Origin: JAGNLA01 sp964639885
Lineage (GTDB): Bacteria; Caldisericota; Caldisericia; JAAYUI01
Length of the DNA: 48,149 nucleotides
Direction of reading: 5' to 3'
Assembly (NCBI GenBank): GCA_964639885.1
Contig: CAZXEH010000016.1
Coordinates: forward strand, 1-48,149
The translations under genes and the position numbers were made by a program. The stretch's first letter is position 1, and each line of letters starts with the position of its first letter. Shown here one piece after another: positions 17,033 to 23,585 of this stretch. The notes under the pieces are model-generated. The model saw only the letters and a program-made list of their open reading frames with translations. It was not told where the DNA came from and did no database searches.

Positions 17033-17502
17033 TTCCCTCCGAAAACGATGCTCTTTATCATCTGTAGCGGAACACCTGCCAGTGCTGATTTGGTTGGCCA
17101 GCTTGCATTTATTGCCAGCAATTCATCACCAACCGGGGCAAGCACAAGGATCTCTCCAAGCGTTACCCTGCCTGCCAGGGCAGTCATGTCATATCTTGAG
17201 AGGTTTCTGTCTGAAACGTCAATTGAACTGGATTTGTCAAGCGTTCTGCCTGATGACTCAATGAAGCTCTTCGCCCAACCATCCAGATCATCTGGTTTTC
17301 TTACCATTCTGAAGGTCATCTGTGTGAAGTTTTCAAGCTGGCTCTCAAGTGTAAGGTTTGATCCTTCCTGCGATTTCACAACCCAGCCTTCAGGAATGCC
17401 AACCGATCCCCAAGGAGCCTCAACCCTTTTAACCTCAACGAACGGCGCTTCACCGCAGGAAGCAAGTGCAATGATTGCAAAAACGACCGCCAGTTTCTTC
17501 AT
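17029..17502 (-). CDS. Predicted lipoprotein of unknown function
   Basis: The 157-residue protein has the lipobox IALASC (Cys16) and a mature domain beginning GEAPFVEVKRVEAPWGSVGI. The sequence PWGSVGIPEGW and the later QMIKSIVF-type ending resemble small lipoproteins of the DUF1795/PsbP-like group, but I cannot assign it with confidence. It shares 4-nt overlaps with the PEGA gene upstream and the TPR gene downstream, so the four products are made in step. Confidence 0.72.
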   Translation of the reverse strand: MKKLAVVFAIIALASCGEAPFVEVKRVEAPWGSVGIPEGWVVKSQEGSNLTLESQLENFTQMTFRMVRKPDDLDGWAKSFIESSGRTLDKSSSIDVSDRNLSRYDMTALAGRVTLGEILVLAPVGDELLAINASWPTKSALAGVPLQMIKSIVFGGK

Positions 17503-18881
17503 TTTCTGACCTCAACACTGTATTTGATTCCTGCAAGGATTTCCGCCTTGGAGAGCTCCAATGTTGTCTTCAGGTCACCGCCACCGATTTCAAAAACGTA
17601 TGACTGGCGGTTGCCGGCCTTTTCCAGGAGAACCTTGAAATCAAGCTCTACCTTTCCAATTCCAAGCTGTTCCCTGTCTTCTTCCTTACCTTTTTCACCT
17701 TTTTTGATCACAAGCCAGATTGCATTCGAGTCCATCGTCTCAATCACTGTTTTTGGGGCTCTCTGGAGTCCAGGCATGACAACCGGCTTACCCTGCCAGT
17801 CAATCGAACCAAGCCTGAGCCATCCACCGTTGATTGATTCCGAAACCTTGTATTTTCCATTCGGAAGTCCGGCATCAAAAGAGCCTATCTGGCCTTCGAC
17901 CTCATGGTGGATTCCATCTTCGCCCGTAAGGACGTATTTTTTTGTGGAGTGTTCAAAGGTTTCGATGATTGCCTGGTCGCCTTTGATATCAACCTGTATC
18001 TCCTTGCCACCGATTACGAAGACATGTTTTCCCGGTTCCGGATATGCAATCACAGGGGTTTTGCCTATCAATACGCCATCCATCTTCACATCAACGTCAG
18101 ACGGATCAGAAAGCACCGGGACAACCGGCAGTTTGTCGAGATTGACCTTGAGCTGGTTACCGGTGATGCCAATGTCAACCATGCCCTTGTATGTCCTGTA
18201 TCCTTCAAGCCTGAATTCGAGCAGGTACTGCTTTGCAGCCAGACCGTCAATCCTGCAGGGAGTGATGCCCATTTCCTTGTTGTCGATATAAACAGCTGAA
18301 CCGTTTGGCTCGGTTTCAAATAGTGCTGTCATGCCCTGTTTGAACGAAAAATTCATTGTTACAGGGTCTTTTGTCGTGTCGATTGTGTAGCCGATTGGCG
18401 GAAAACCTGCAAGATCAAGCTTGATTGTGTGTTTTCCAGCCTTCTGATCTTTGAGAATTGCTGGTGTCTTGAGGCCTGTCGGCGATCCTTCGAGATAGAT
18501 GTCTGCACCTGGTGGATCGGAACGGATGTCGAAAGAATAAAGCTTAGCAAGAATGACGTGATCAACTGGCTTGTTCCTCACGCTGAAACGTTCGACTTTT
18601 ACAATTCTTGTCTGGGACTCGTAGCCATCATGCATCATCTCGATCTTGTATTCCCTTGGCGTGATGAAGCTCATGTAGACTTCACCCTCGGCAGCTCTCT
18701 GACCATCCACATATATTACGGCTTTCTTGTGTAACGGATCCGTGTTGCCCTCGAGCTTCACTTCGACTCCGTAGTAGCCGAGAGGCGCAAAGAAAATCAG
18801 CGAGCCGGCAAGGATGCCGACGATTATCACGAGAAGTCCGATGATTGCGAATTTGTTAGTCTGTGTCTGAACCACTTTCAC
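17499..18881 (-). CDS. Membrane-anchored protein with PEGA domains
   Basis: The 460-residue protein has an N-terminal membrane helix (about residues 11-34) and then an extracytoplasmic region. PEGA-type repeats, beta-sandwich modules found in surface proteins, are visible near residues 114-165 (FDIRSDPPGADIYLEGSPTG), 186-235 (FETEPNGSAVYIDNKEMGIT) and 254-295 (SDPSDVDVKMDGVLIGKTP). A less conserved copy lies at 55-105. The C-terminal 150 residues are not recognised. It overlaps the GNAT gene by 26 nt and the next lipoprotein gene by 4 nt. The protein probably binds carbohydrate or partner proteins at the cell surface. Confidence 0.82.
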   Translation of the reverse strand: MKVVQTQTNKFAIIGLLVIIVGILAGSLIFFAPLGYYGVEVKLEGNTDPLHKKAVIYVDGQRAAEGEVYMSFITPREYKIEMMHDGYESQTRIVKVERFSVRNKPVDHVILAKLYSFDIRSDPPGADIYLEGSPTGLKTPAILKDQKAGKHTIKLDLAGFPPIGYTIDTTKDPVTMNFSFKQGMTALFETEPNGSAVYIDNKEMGITPCRIDGLAAKQYLLEFRLEGYRTYKGMVDIGITGNQLKVNLDKLPVVPVLSDPSDVDVKMDGVLIGKTPVIAYPEPGKHVFVIGGKEIQVDIKGDQAIIETFEHSTKKYVLTGEDGIHHEVEGQIGSFDAGLPNGKYKVSESINGGWLRLGSIDWQGKPVVMPGLQRAPKTVIETMDSNAIWLVIKKGEKGKEEDREQLGIGKVELDFKVLLEKAGNRQSYVFEIGGGDLKTTLELSKAEILAGIKYSVEVRK

Positions 18882-19341
18882 TCCTTAAAAGCCCTAGCCA
18901 CCTGACATCGGTGAAATGGCCGTCAACATTGCAGTGCTTCCTCATGATTGCTTCGGTTTTGAAGCCAAGTTTTGAGAGCACATCGATTGCAGGATTGCCT
19001 TCGGTCACGAGGCAGTAAACCTTCGTAAGACCGATTTTTTTGAACGTATGGGAAACAGTCTCAGATATCGCCTTGTTCGTGGATTTTGAATCCTTTGTGA
19101 ATGAAAACATAATCTGGGCGTGGCTGTTTTTCATATCGACGTCGCAAAGTCCTAGAACTCCGGCAGTTTTCTCGTCTTCAGTCCACAACCAGAACAAATC
19201 CGAAACCTTTGAGTGTGGGAATGCGAGCTGGCTCTCGGATTTGCCGAAGAGCGGAGCGTTCATCGTACGGATATGGCTCCAGTCCAGCATGAACGACGAG
19301 TCTGCCACAAGTGCCCTGAAATCGCTCAAAATCAATCCCAT
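18856..19341 (-). CDS. GNAT-family N-acetyltransferase
   Basis: The 161-residue protein fits the acetyl-CoA-dependent GNAT fold, in particular the RimJ/RimL-like type. LGLCDVDMKNSHAQIMFSF fits beta4, and EGNPAIDVLSKLGFKTEAIM is the characteristic C-terminal alpha4/beta7 part, with the N-x-A-x-x-x-x-x-KLGF pattern. Substrate unknown. It is the first gene of the eight-gene operon. The promoter's -10 ends 10 nt before the ATG, so the mRNA would have almost no leader. The 26-nt overlap with the PEGA gene implies coupling. Confidence 0.82.
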   Translation of the reverse strand: MGLILSDFRALVADSSFMLDWSHIRTMNAPLFGKSESQLAFPHSKVSDLFWLWTEDEKTAGVLGLCDVDMKNSHAQIMFSFTKDSKSTNKAISETVSHTFKKIGLTKVYCLVTEGNPAIDVLSKLGFKTEAIMRKHCNVDGHFTDVRWLGLLRSESGSDTD

Positions 19342-19351
19342 TTCTTAAAGG

Positions 19352-19380
19352 ATGATAGTATTAATTGTGCATAATGACAA
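19352..19380 (-). promoter_or_regulatory. Promoter of eight-gene operon (near-leaderless)
   Basis: On the minus strand TTGTCA (19375-19380) and TATCAT (19352-19357) are 17 bp apart. The -10 ends 10 nt before ATG 19341, so the leader would be about 3 nt. Confidence 0.7.
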
Positions 19381-19386
19381 GTATTG

Positions 19387-19415
19387 TTGACCCAAAAGCA
19401 AGCAAGAAGTAAAAT
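19387..19415 (+). promoter_or_regulatory. Promoter with leaderless geometry (membrane protein)
   Basis: TTGACC (19387-19392) and TAAAAT (19410-19415) are 17 bp apart. The -10 ends 8 nt before ATG 19424, which supports that ATG over the in-frame TTG at 19415 inside the -10 box. It is divergent from the operon promoter, with 6 bp between the two -35 boxes. Confidence 0.75.
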
Positions 19416-19423
19416 TGGCACAA

Positions 19424-20035
19424 ATGGATGAAACCAAAAGAGAAAAAGTAATTGACATAGCGATACTCGTGGTCATGGGTCTTGTTCTGCTCATGCCGAT
19501 AGGGTTTGCCATAGCTGCCTCAGGAATGTTTGGCAAGATCATGCTTCTTGGAAAAAGCGAGTTCTCTCCGTGGATGGACAGGCTCCTGCTTCTGGGAACG
19601 GCGTTCTGGCTGATGTACCTGTGGTCATGGTTTGTGCCTGAAGTGAAGAACCGTGCGCCAAAAGTTTTTGGTTGCGTGGCGCTCTTTGCCATCTGCTCGA
19701 TTGTGGCCATCCAGTTTGACAACATGTTGATCCCAAGCTTTGCCGACACTGCCGCAAGGGATGCAGCAAACGTGTGGTTCTTCAACCTGCCATACTACGC
19801 GCTCAGGGCGTTTGACACAGGAATGGTCTACTCAAAGATGTCGTTCGTTGTCATGGGCATAATGCTGGTGGCTTCAGGCGGGCTGCTCTGGTGGATCAAG
19901 ACGGAGATTGCCGTTGTCTGGAAAAAAGCGCTTCTGGTCTGGGGAATGTACGAAGTGACGCTTTTCATTTTCCTCTGGATCATCTACAGAATCTTTGGGC
20001 CAATAATGTTTAAACCGCAATCGGTTGTCCTGTAA
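19424..20035 (+). CDS. Unknown integral membrane protein
   Basis: The 203-residue protein has about five hydrophobic helices (roughly residues 10-33, 50-68, 80-96, 136-160 and 168-190) and a charged N-terminus. Aromatic-rich segments such as YLWSWFVPEVKNRAPKV are seen, but I recognise no family. The start is set by the promoter geometry. It is monocistronic and ends at a strong bidirectional terminator. Confidence 0.7.
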   Translation: MDETKREKVIDIAILVVMGLVLLMPIGFAIAASGMFGKIMLLGKSEFSPWMDRLLLLGTAFWLMYLWSWFVPEVKNRAPKVFGCVALFAICSIVAIQFDNMLIPSFADTAARDAANVWFFNLPYYALRAFDTGMVYSKMSFVVMGIMLVASGGLLWWIKTEIAVVWKKALLVWGMYEVTLFIFLWIIYRIFGPIMFKPQSVVL

Positions 20036-20070
20036 CAAAAAAGCCCCGGCAACTCCGGGGCTTTTTCTTT
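20036..20070 (+). terminator. Bidirectional terminator
   Basis: GCCCCGG (20043-20049) and CCGGGGC (20055-20061) form a stem with a 5-nt loop, flanked by an A-run on one side and a T-run on the other. It can end transcription of the membrane-protein gene and of the convergent lysis cassette. Confidence 0.88.
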
Positions 20071-20079
20071 TATGCCAGA

Positions 20080-20481
20080 TCAATAACTATCGTGACAGGC
20101 TTTTGTCTCAAGCTGCGGTTTTTCGCTTTTTAAATCAGACCAGACCTTGGACAGGGCAAGCACCGTCCTCTCGACGATCATCTGCCACTGGTCATCTGAA
20201 TAGATTATGCCTTGTTTTTTTGCCCATTCCCTGAGCCTGGTTGTCGCCTGTTCCAGCTTGGTTTTGCTGTCCCAGCCAAACTTGCTTGCCACCTGCTCGA
20301 CACCGTAGGCAATCACCTCAGCCATCATCAGCGAAGACTGGAGCCTTTCACGGCCAAGCTTTGCCTCAAGCCACGCCCTTAGCTTCACGCCCAGCCAGGC
20401 CAGAACCGTTGTCAAAAGCCCGACGATGCCGGCAACCACGGCCGGATTTGTAAAGATCGCCACCCAAACACTATTTTCCAT
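20080..20481 (-). CDS. Phage-type holin (LLH superfamily-like)
   Basis: The 133-residue protein has one N-terminal membrane helix (about residues 8-30) followed by an amphipathic helical part with MAEVIAYGVEQVASKFGWDS and LREWAKKQGIIYSDDQ. This matches the layout of LLH-family holins, in which the helix forms lesions and the helical tail ends in a Val-rich segment. Such holins let endolysins reach the wall. The gene overlaps the amidase gene by 11 nt and is the last of a three-gene cassette. Family assignment is by pattern only. Confidence 0.7.
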   Translation of the reverse strand: MENSVWVAIFTNPAVVAGIVGLLTTVLAWLGVKLRAWLEAKLGRERLQSSLMMAEVIAYGVEQVASKFGWDSKTKLEQATTRLREWAKKQGIIYSDDQWQMIVERTVLALSKVWSDLKSEKPQLETKACHDSY

Positions 20482-21175
20482 TGTCCCTCCTTGAAACAGC
20501 CACTTCCCTTGTGGCTTTCACATAACTCACCCCAAAACCATCGACTTCAAGTGACCTTAAAGCGCACTCAGGCAACCCAAACATTTCAGCTGATCTTTCC
20601 GATATCACAGCCTTCCCGCCCACAATTCGACAAGGCAAGTCCATCACCTTGTTCACCTGAAAGCCTGGCGAGTCTGCAAAAAACAATCTTACATCCCTGG
20701 AACCGATTTTGAAAACCATCTTCTCTGGTTTGCACCCAACAGCCGATTTCACGTCCGAAACCAGCTGCTCGTGTGGGAAGTTGAGTCCAGGGCAGGCGGT
20801 TGCCATCACATTCTTATGCATCAACAGCTGGACTGTACTGATGTCATACTGCCTCACAAGCATTGAGGACAGCATTCTCAACGTTGCATATTGAGCTTTC
20901 GTCAGATGCTGGATGAGCAGGTTTCCTTCACAACAGATGCCGATTGTGTCGTAGTTCCTGGCTGATCCGCAGTGTCCGAGCAAGGCCATGTCATCGGCGC
21001 ATTTGATCAGGCGACCGTTTCTGGCGATGATGTAGTGGTATTCGGCTTTTGAAAGGATTCCCCTGTTTTTCAGATGCGCTGGATTGGTTGACATCTCGTA
21101 AAGCCTCTTCCCATCAGACGAATCCGGTGGCGAAGTGGCGCTGTGGTGAAAGACGAGTCCGTTAATTTTCCTCAT
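20471..21175 (-). CDS. N-acetylmuramoyl-L-alanine amidase (Amidase_2) with C-terminal stalk-like domain
   Basis: The 234-residue protein begins at the ATG overlapping the upstream stop (ATGA), and upstream residues in the open frame are discounted. Residues 1-145 form a T7-lysozyme-like amidase, which cuts the bond between MurNAc and the peptide. VFHHSATS supplies one zinc histidine, and LMHKNVMATACPG (residues 118-130) supplies His120 and Cys128. NYDTIGICCEGN is the usual central strand. There is no signal peptide, so export would rely on the holin. Residues about 152-230 (FKIGSRDV, PCRIVGGKAVISERSAEMFG, EVAVSRR) look like a single copper-amine-oxidase-N-like stalk unit, possibly a wall-binding domain. 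Confidence 0.82.
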   Translation of the reverse strand: MRKINGLVFHHSATSPPDSSDGKRLYEMSTNPAHLKNRGILSKAEYHYIIARNGRLIKCADDMALLGHCGSARNYDTIGICCEGNLLIQHLTKAQYATLRMLSSMLVRQYDISTVQLLMHKNVMATACPGLNFPHEQLVSDVKSAVGCKPEKMVFKIGSRDVRLFFADSPGFQVNKVMDLPCRIVGGKAVISERSAEMFGLPECALRSLEVDGFGVSYVKATREVAVSRRDNGK

Positions 21176-21474
21176 TTGGCCAGCACCTTCGAGATCATCA
21201 GAGCCATGGTTCCGGTGATTGCTGCAGAGATCAGGCCAAATACCCACGAAACCGTGCGCAGGATTGACTTGTTGTCTCTCTGAATCCCTTCAACCTTGCT
21301 GGCAAGCGGACAGTTTTGAGGCTGGTGCGATTGTGACTCGAGATGGTCAAGCCTTGATGAGTGCGATTCAACCGTCGTTACGGCGCGCGTGACAAGCAGA
21401 TGGATGTCGTGAACCTCGCTCCCAAGCGTCTCCAAACGCTCAAACAACTTGCTGATGGTCGTATTGTCCATCAT
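21172..21474 (-). CDS. Coiled-coil membrane protein of lysis cassette (XhlA-like)
   Basis: The 100-residue protein has a heptad-rich coiled-coil region (residues about 5-65, with LFERLETLGSEVHDIHLL) and one C-terminal membrane helix (about 74-96), ending ISKVLAK. This is the organisation of XhlA/hemolysin-type lysis partners that sit next to holin and amidase genes. Two ATG codons exist at 21474 and 21471. The latter has better spacing (5 nt) from GGGAGG at 21477-21482. It is first in the cassette and overlaps the amidase by 4 nt. Confidence 0.65.
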   Translation of the reverse strand: MMDNTTISKLFERLETLGSEVHDIHLLVTRAVTTVESHSSRLDHLESQSHQPQNCPLASKVEGIQRDNKSILRTVSWVFGLISAAITGTMALMISKVLAK

Positions 21475-21489
21475 TTCCTCCCTATAAAA

Positions 21490-21517
21490 ACAAAAAATCG
21501 GAGCCCCCGCTCCGATT
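21490..21517 (-). terminator. Strong hairpin terminator upstream of the lysis cassette
   Basis: AATCGGAGC (21496-21504) and GCTCCGATT (21509-21517) form a perfect 9-bp stem with a 4-nt loop, followed on the minus strand by TTTTTTG. It terminates transcription from the glycosidase-like lipoprotein gene and isolates the lysis genes. It also lies downstream of the candidate lysis promoter. Confidence 0.85.
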
Positions 21518-21550
21518 ATAGTACTTATACTATATTTGGATAAAAGTCAA
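21515..21550 (-). promoter_or_regulatory. Inverted repeat and candidate promoter/operator of lysis cassette
   Basis: TATAGTA (21517-21523) and TACTATA (21528-21534) are a perfect 7-bp inverted repeat with a 4-bp centre. On the minus strand a TTGACT (21545-21550) lies 17 bp from a TAAGTA at 21522-21527, inside the repeat. A TATAAT (21515-21520) at the other edge lacks a good -35. A repressor bound to the repeat would block the promoter. Confidence 0.5.
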
Positions 21551-21552
21551 GT

Positions 21553-22533
21553 TCACCACATTCCGAGTGTGTCCAGATCGCTTTCATTCATCCAGTCGAG
21601 CGACCACCAGCACAAACCGGTCGGGTTTGTTTCCTTGAAGCCGTCCTTGAACCTGACAATGTCGACAGCCTGTGCGTGGGTTCCCCTGCAAACCTCTGAT
21701 TCAACCGAGCCGGCAGGAATGATGGATTCCATCGAACCTGACTTTGTGAATTTGTATCCCTTCGCCTGCTGGTTTTGCCTGAGGTCTTCGGTGAAGGTCT
21801 GGATTTCGTACTGCGGCGAAAAGAACTTGCAGTCGGGATCGCGATCCACCCAGTAGCACTGGGGGATGAAAACGTCGCAGTATTTTTCAAACGTCTGGTA
21901 TGGGATTCTGAAGTGCTTTGACAGCTGGCCAAAGGTAGTATAGCCGATGAGAATTTTTGAAAATGACGGTGAATTTTTTATTCCTTCAAAATATTTTTCC
22001 ATTGTCTGTGTGGCGTTGAGCGATGCCTCGACGTCAAACTCAGCGTCGATGAAGAAACCGTCGATGCCCGACTCGATAATATTTTTTCCGCACTCGGCCT
22101 CGGTTGACATGCTGTATCTGTCGCTGCCGTAAATAAACTGGAATCCGTGAACCTTGATGCCTTTTTCATGGAATTTGTCCACCATCTGTTTGAATGTGAG
22201 CTTCTGGTTTTTCAGCCAGCTTTCAATGGAGGAATCCTCTCGAAGCCAGAAAGAATCTGAATCACCCAGCTTGATAACCACCCAGGTGGCTTTCGCCCTC
22301 TCGCATCTCTCGATGACTGTTTCAAGGGTTACTGACTGACCCATCACATCCTTGCCTTCAGCATTTTTCCCTGCGAAGTACTCGACGGTTTTGTCAGTGG
22401 CCGAAAAGGGAGGGATGTTGAACAGCTGCCAGATGAAAAGGCCAGTGCCCTTGACAAGCGAAATGCTTTCGGGCAGTCCGCCGCAAGAGCTGGCAAGTAA
22501 AACCAGCACAGACAGGATTAATATTTTCTTCAC
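21553..22533 (-). CDS. Lipoprotein with glycosidase-like TIM barrel (GH25-like)
   Basis: The 326-residue protein has a lipobox, VLLASSC (Cys17), and then a TIM-barrel-like domain. The signature stretch SGIDGFFIDAEFDVEAS (about residues 150-166) resembles the beta-strand carrying the acidic catalytic pair (D-x-E) of GH25 muramidases and related glycosidase-like domains. DVFIPQCYW and GLCWWSLDW are typical barrel-end strands. GH25-type enzymes cut peptidoglycan glycan chains, but whether this one is active is unknown. It starts at a GTG lying 6 nt after an extended -10 (TGaTAGAAT) and has no SD. It sits directly before the lysis cassette on the same strand, separated by a terminator. Confidence 0.7.
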   Translation of the reverse strand: MKKILILSVLVLLASSCGGLPESISLVKGTGLFIWQLFNIPPFSATDKTVEYFAGKNAEGKDVMGQSVTLETVIERCERAKATWVVIKLGDSDSFWLREDSSIESWLKNQKLTFKQMVDKFHEKGIKVHGFQFIYGSDRYSMSTEAECGKNIIESGIDGFFIDAEFDVEASLNATQTMEKYFEGIKNSPSFSKILIGYTTFGQLSKHFRIPYQTFEKYCDVFIPQCYWVDRDPDCKFFSPQYEIQTFTEDLRQNQQAKGYKFTKSGSMESIIPAGSVESEVCRGTHAQAVDIVRFKDGFKETNPTGLCWWSLDWMNESDLDTLGMW

Positions 22534-22536
22534 GTC

Positions 22537-22564
22537 TTGATTCTATCATATCAATCAAGATAAT
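22537..22564 (+). promoter_or_regulatory. Promoter of formate/nitrite transporter gene
   Basis: TTGATT (22537-22542) and GATAAT (22559-22564) are 16 bp apart, followed by a leader of about 26 nt with AAGGAG at 22588-22593. It overlaps the divergent extended -10 of the lipoprotein gene. Confidence 0.6.
22540..22548 (-). promoter_or_regulatory. Extended -10 with leaderless geometry (GH25-like lipoprotein)
   Basis: The minus strand reads TGaTAGAAT, an extended -10 motif, ending 6 nt before the GTG at 22533. No good -35 box is present, as is common for extended -10 promoters. No ribosome-binding site precedes the GTG. Confidence 0.55.
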
Positions 22565-22597
22565 GTTTAAAAATTTCAACGCAGACTAAGGAGATTC

Positions 22598-23437
22598 ATG
22601 ATGACTGATTTTGACGCACTCCCACCGGCAGAAATGGCAATAAAAGCTGAAGAGATTGGTGTAAAGAAGGCTGGACTGAGTTTTTCAAAGACGTTTGTTC
22701 TGGCAATCATGGCAGGCCTTTTCATAGCAATCGGAGGAATGTTCGCTTCAACCGTTCAGGCTGGCGGAGAAAGCGTTCCCTACGGTTTGCTCAAATTTGC
22801 TGCAGGCATTGCTTTTTGCGTTGGTCTTGCGCTTGTCGTTGTAGGAGGTGGAGAACTTTTCACCAGCAACAACCTGCTCATTTTCGCCTATCTTTCGAAG
22901 AAAATATCGATTTCGAAATTTGCCAGAAACCTGGCGATTGTTTACCTTGGTAACTTTGTCGGTTCAATCGTTCTCGTTGCGCTGATCTTCTTTTCAAAAC
23001 AATACACAATGGGTCACGGTGGTATTGGAGCTGTGCTGCTGAAAACGGCAAACTCGAAATGCAGCCTTGATTTTGTCCAGGCAATCCTGCTTGGCATCCT
23101 TTGCAACATCTTCGTTTGCCTGGCAGTCTGGCTCACTTACAGCGGAAAAACCGTCACTGACAAGATTATAGCGTTCATCCTCCCGATTTCAGCTTTTGTT
23201 GCCGGTGGATTTGAACACTCGGTTGCAAACATGTTCTTCCTGCCCCTTGGCTGGGCGATCAAAGTCGGTGCATCGGCCCAGTTCTGGACTGACATTGGCA
23301 AATCAGCCTCGGATTTCGGCGCAATCAACTGGAACAACATCCTGGTTGGTAACCTTCTCCCTGTAACAATCGGCAACATCATCGGCGGAGCCATATTTAT
23401 CGGTGGCATGTACTGGCTTGCCTATAGAAAGCTCTGA
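22598..23437 (+). CDS. Formate/nitrite transporter family protein (FocA/NirC)
   Basis: The 279-residue protein has the six-helix pentameric channel layout of the FNT family. Markers include GGGELFTSNN (residues about 87-96) and GFEHSVANMFFLPLG (about 207-221), whose central histidine gates anion passage. PAEMAIKAEEIGVKKAGLSF is the usual cytoplasmic start. It may carry formate, nitrite, hydrosulfide or another monovalent anion. The sequence does not decide. ATG 22598 is followed immediately by a second ATG, and the AAGGAG site favours either. It ends at a terminator. Confidence 0.92.
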   Translation: MMTDFDALPPAEMAIKAEEIGVKKAGLSFSKTFVLAIMAGLFIAIGGMFASTVQAGGESVPYGLLKFAAGIAFCVGLALVVVGGGELFTSNNLLIFAYLSKKISISKFARNLAIVYLGNFVGSIVLVALIFFSKQYTMGHGGIGAVLLKTANSKCSLDFVQAILLGILCNIFVCLAVWLTYSGKTVTDKIIAFILPISAFVAGGFEHSVANMFFLPLGWAIKVGASAQFWTDIGKSASDFGAINWNNILVGNLLPVTIGNIIGGAIFIGGMYWLAYRKL

Positions 23438-23466
23438 AACTGATCGGGTTTTTTCAAGACAAACAT

Positions 23467-23503
23467 CTTGCAGGCAGGTAAATCCTGCCTGCAAGCATTT
23501 TTA
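23467..23503 (+). terminator. Intrinsic terminator after FNT gene
   Basis: A perfect 12-bp stem, CTTGCAGGCAGG (23467-23478) and CCTGCCTGCAAG (23484-23495), with loop TAAAT is followed by CATTTTT. Confidence 0.92.
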
Positions 23504-23571
23504 TGCACCAACCCATCCAAACAAAATCACAAAACCTTAAGAGAATTTCTTTATTTGCTATTTCACAGGTC

Positions 23572-23577
23572 TATCAT
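23572..23577 (+). promoter_or_regulatory. Possible leaderless -10 box of the ClC gene
   Basis: TATCAT ends 8 nt before ATG 23586. The -35 region (TTTATT, 16 bp upstream) is weak, but the position matches other leaderless starts in the window. Confidence 0.4.
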
Positions 23578-23585
23578 TACCAACC

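Noticed and set aside
21176..21247. N-terminal extension of the amidase
   Set aside because: It overlaps the upstream coiled-coil gene, and the ATGA junction gives a better start with the domain beginning right after it.
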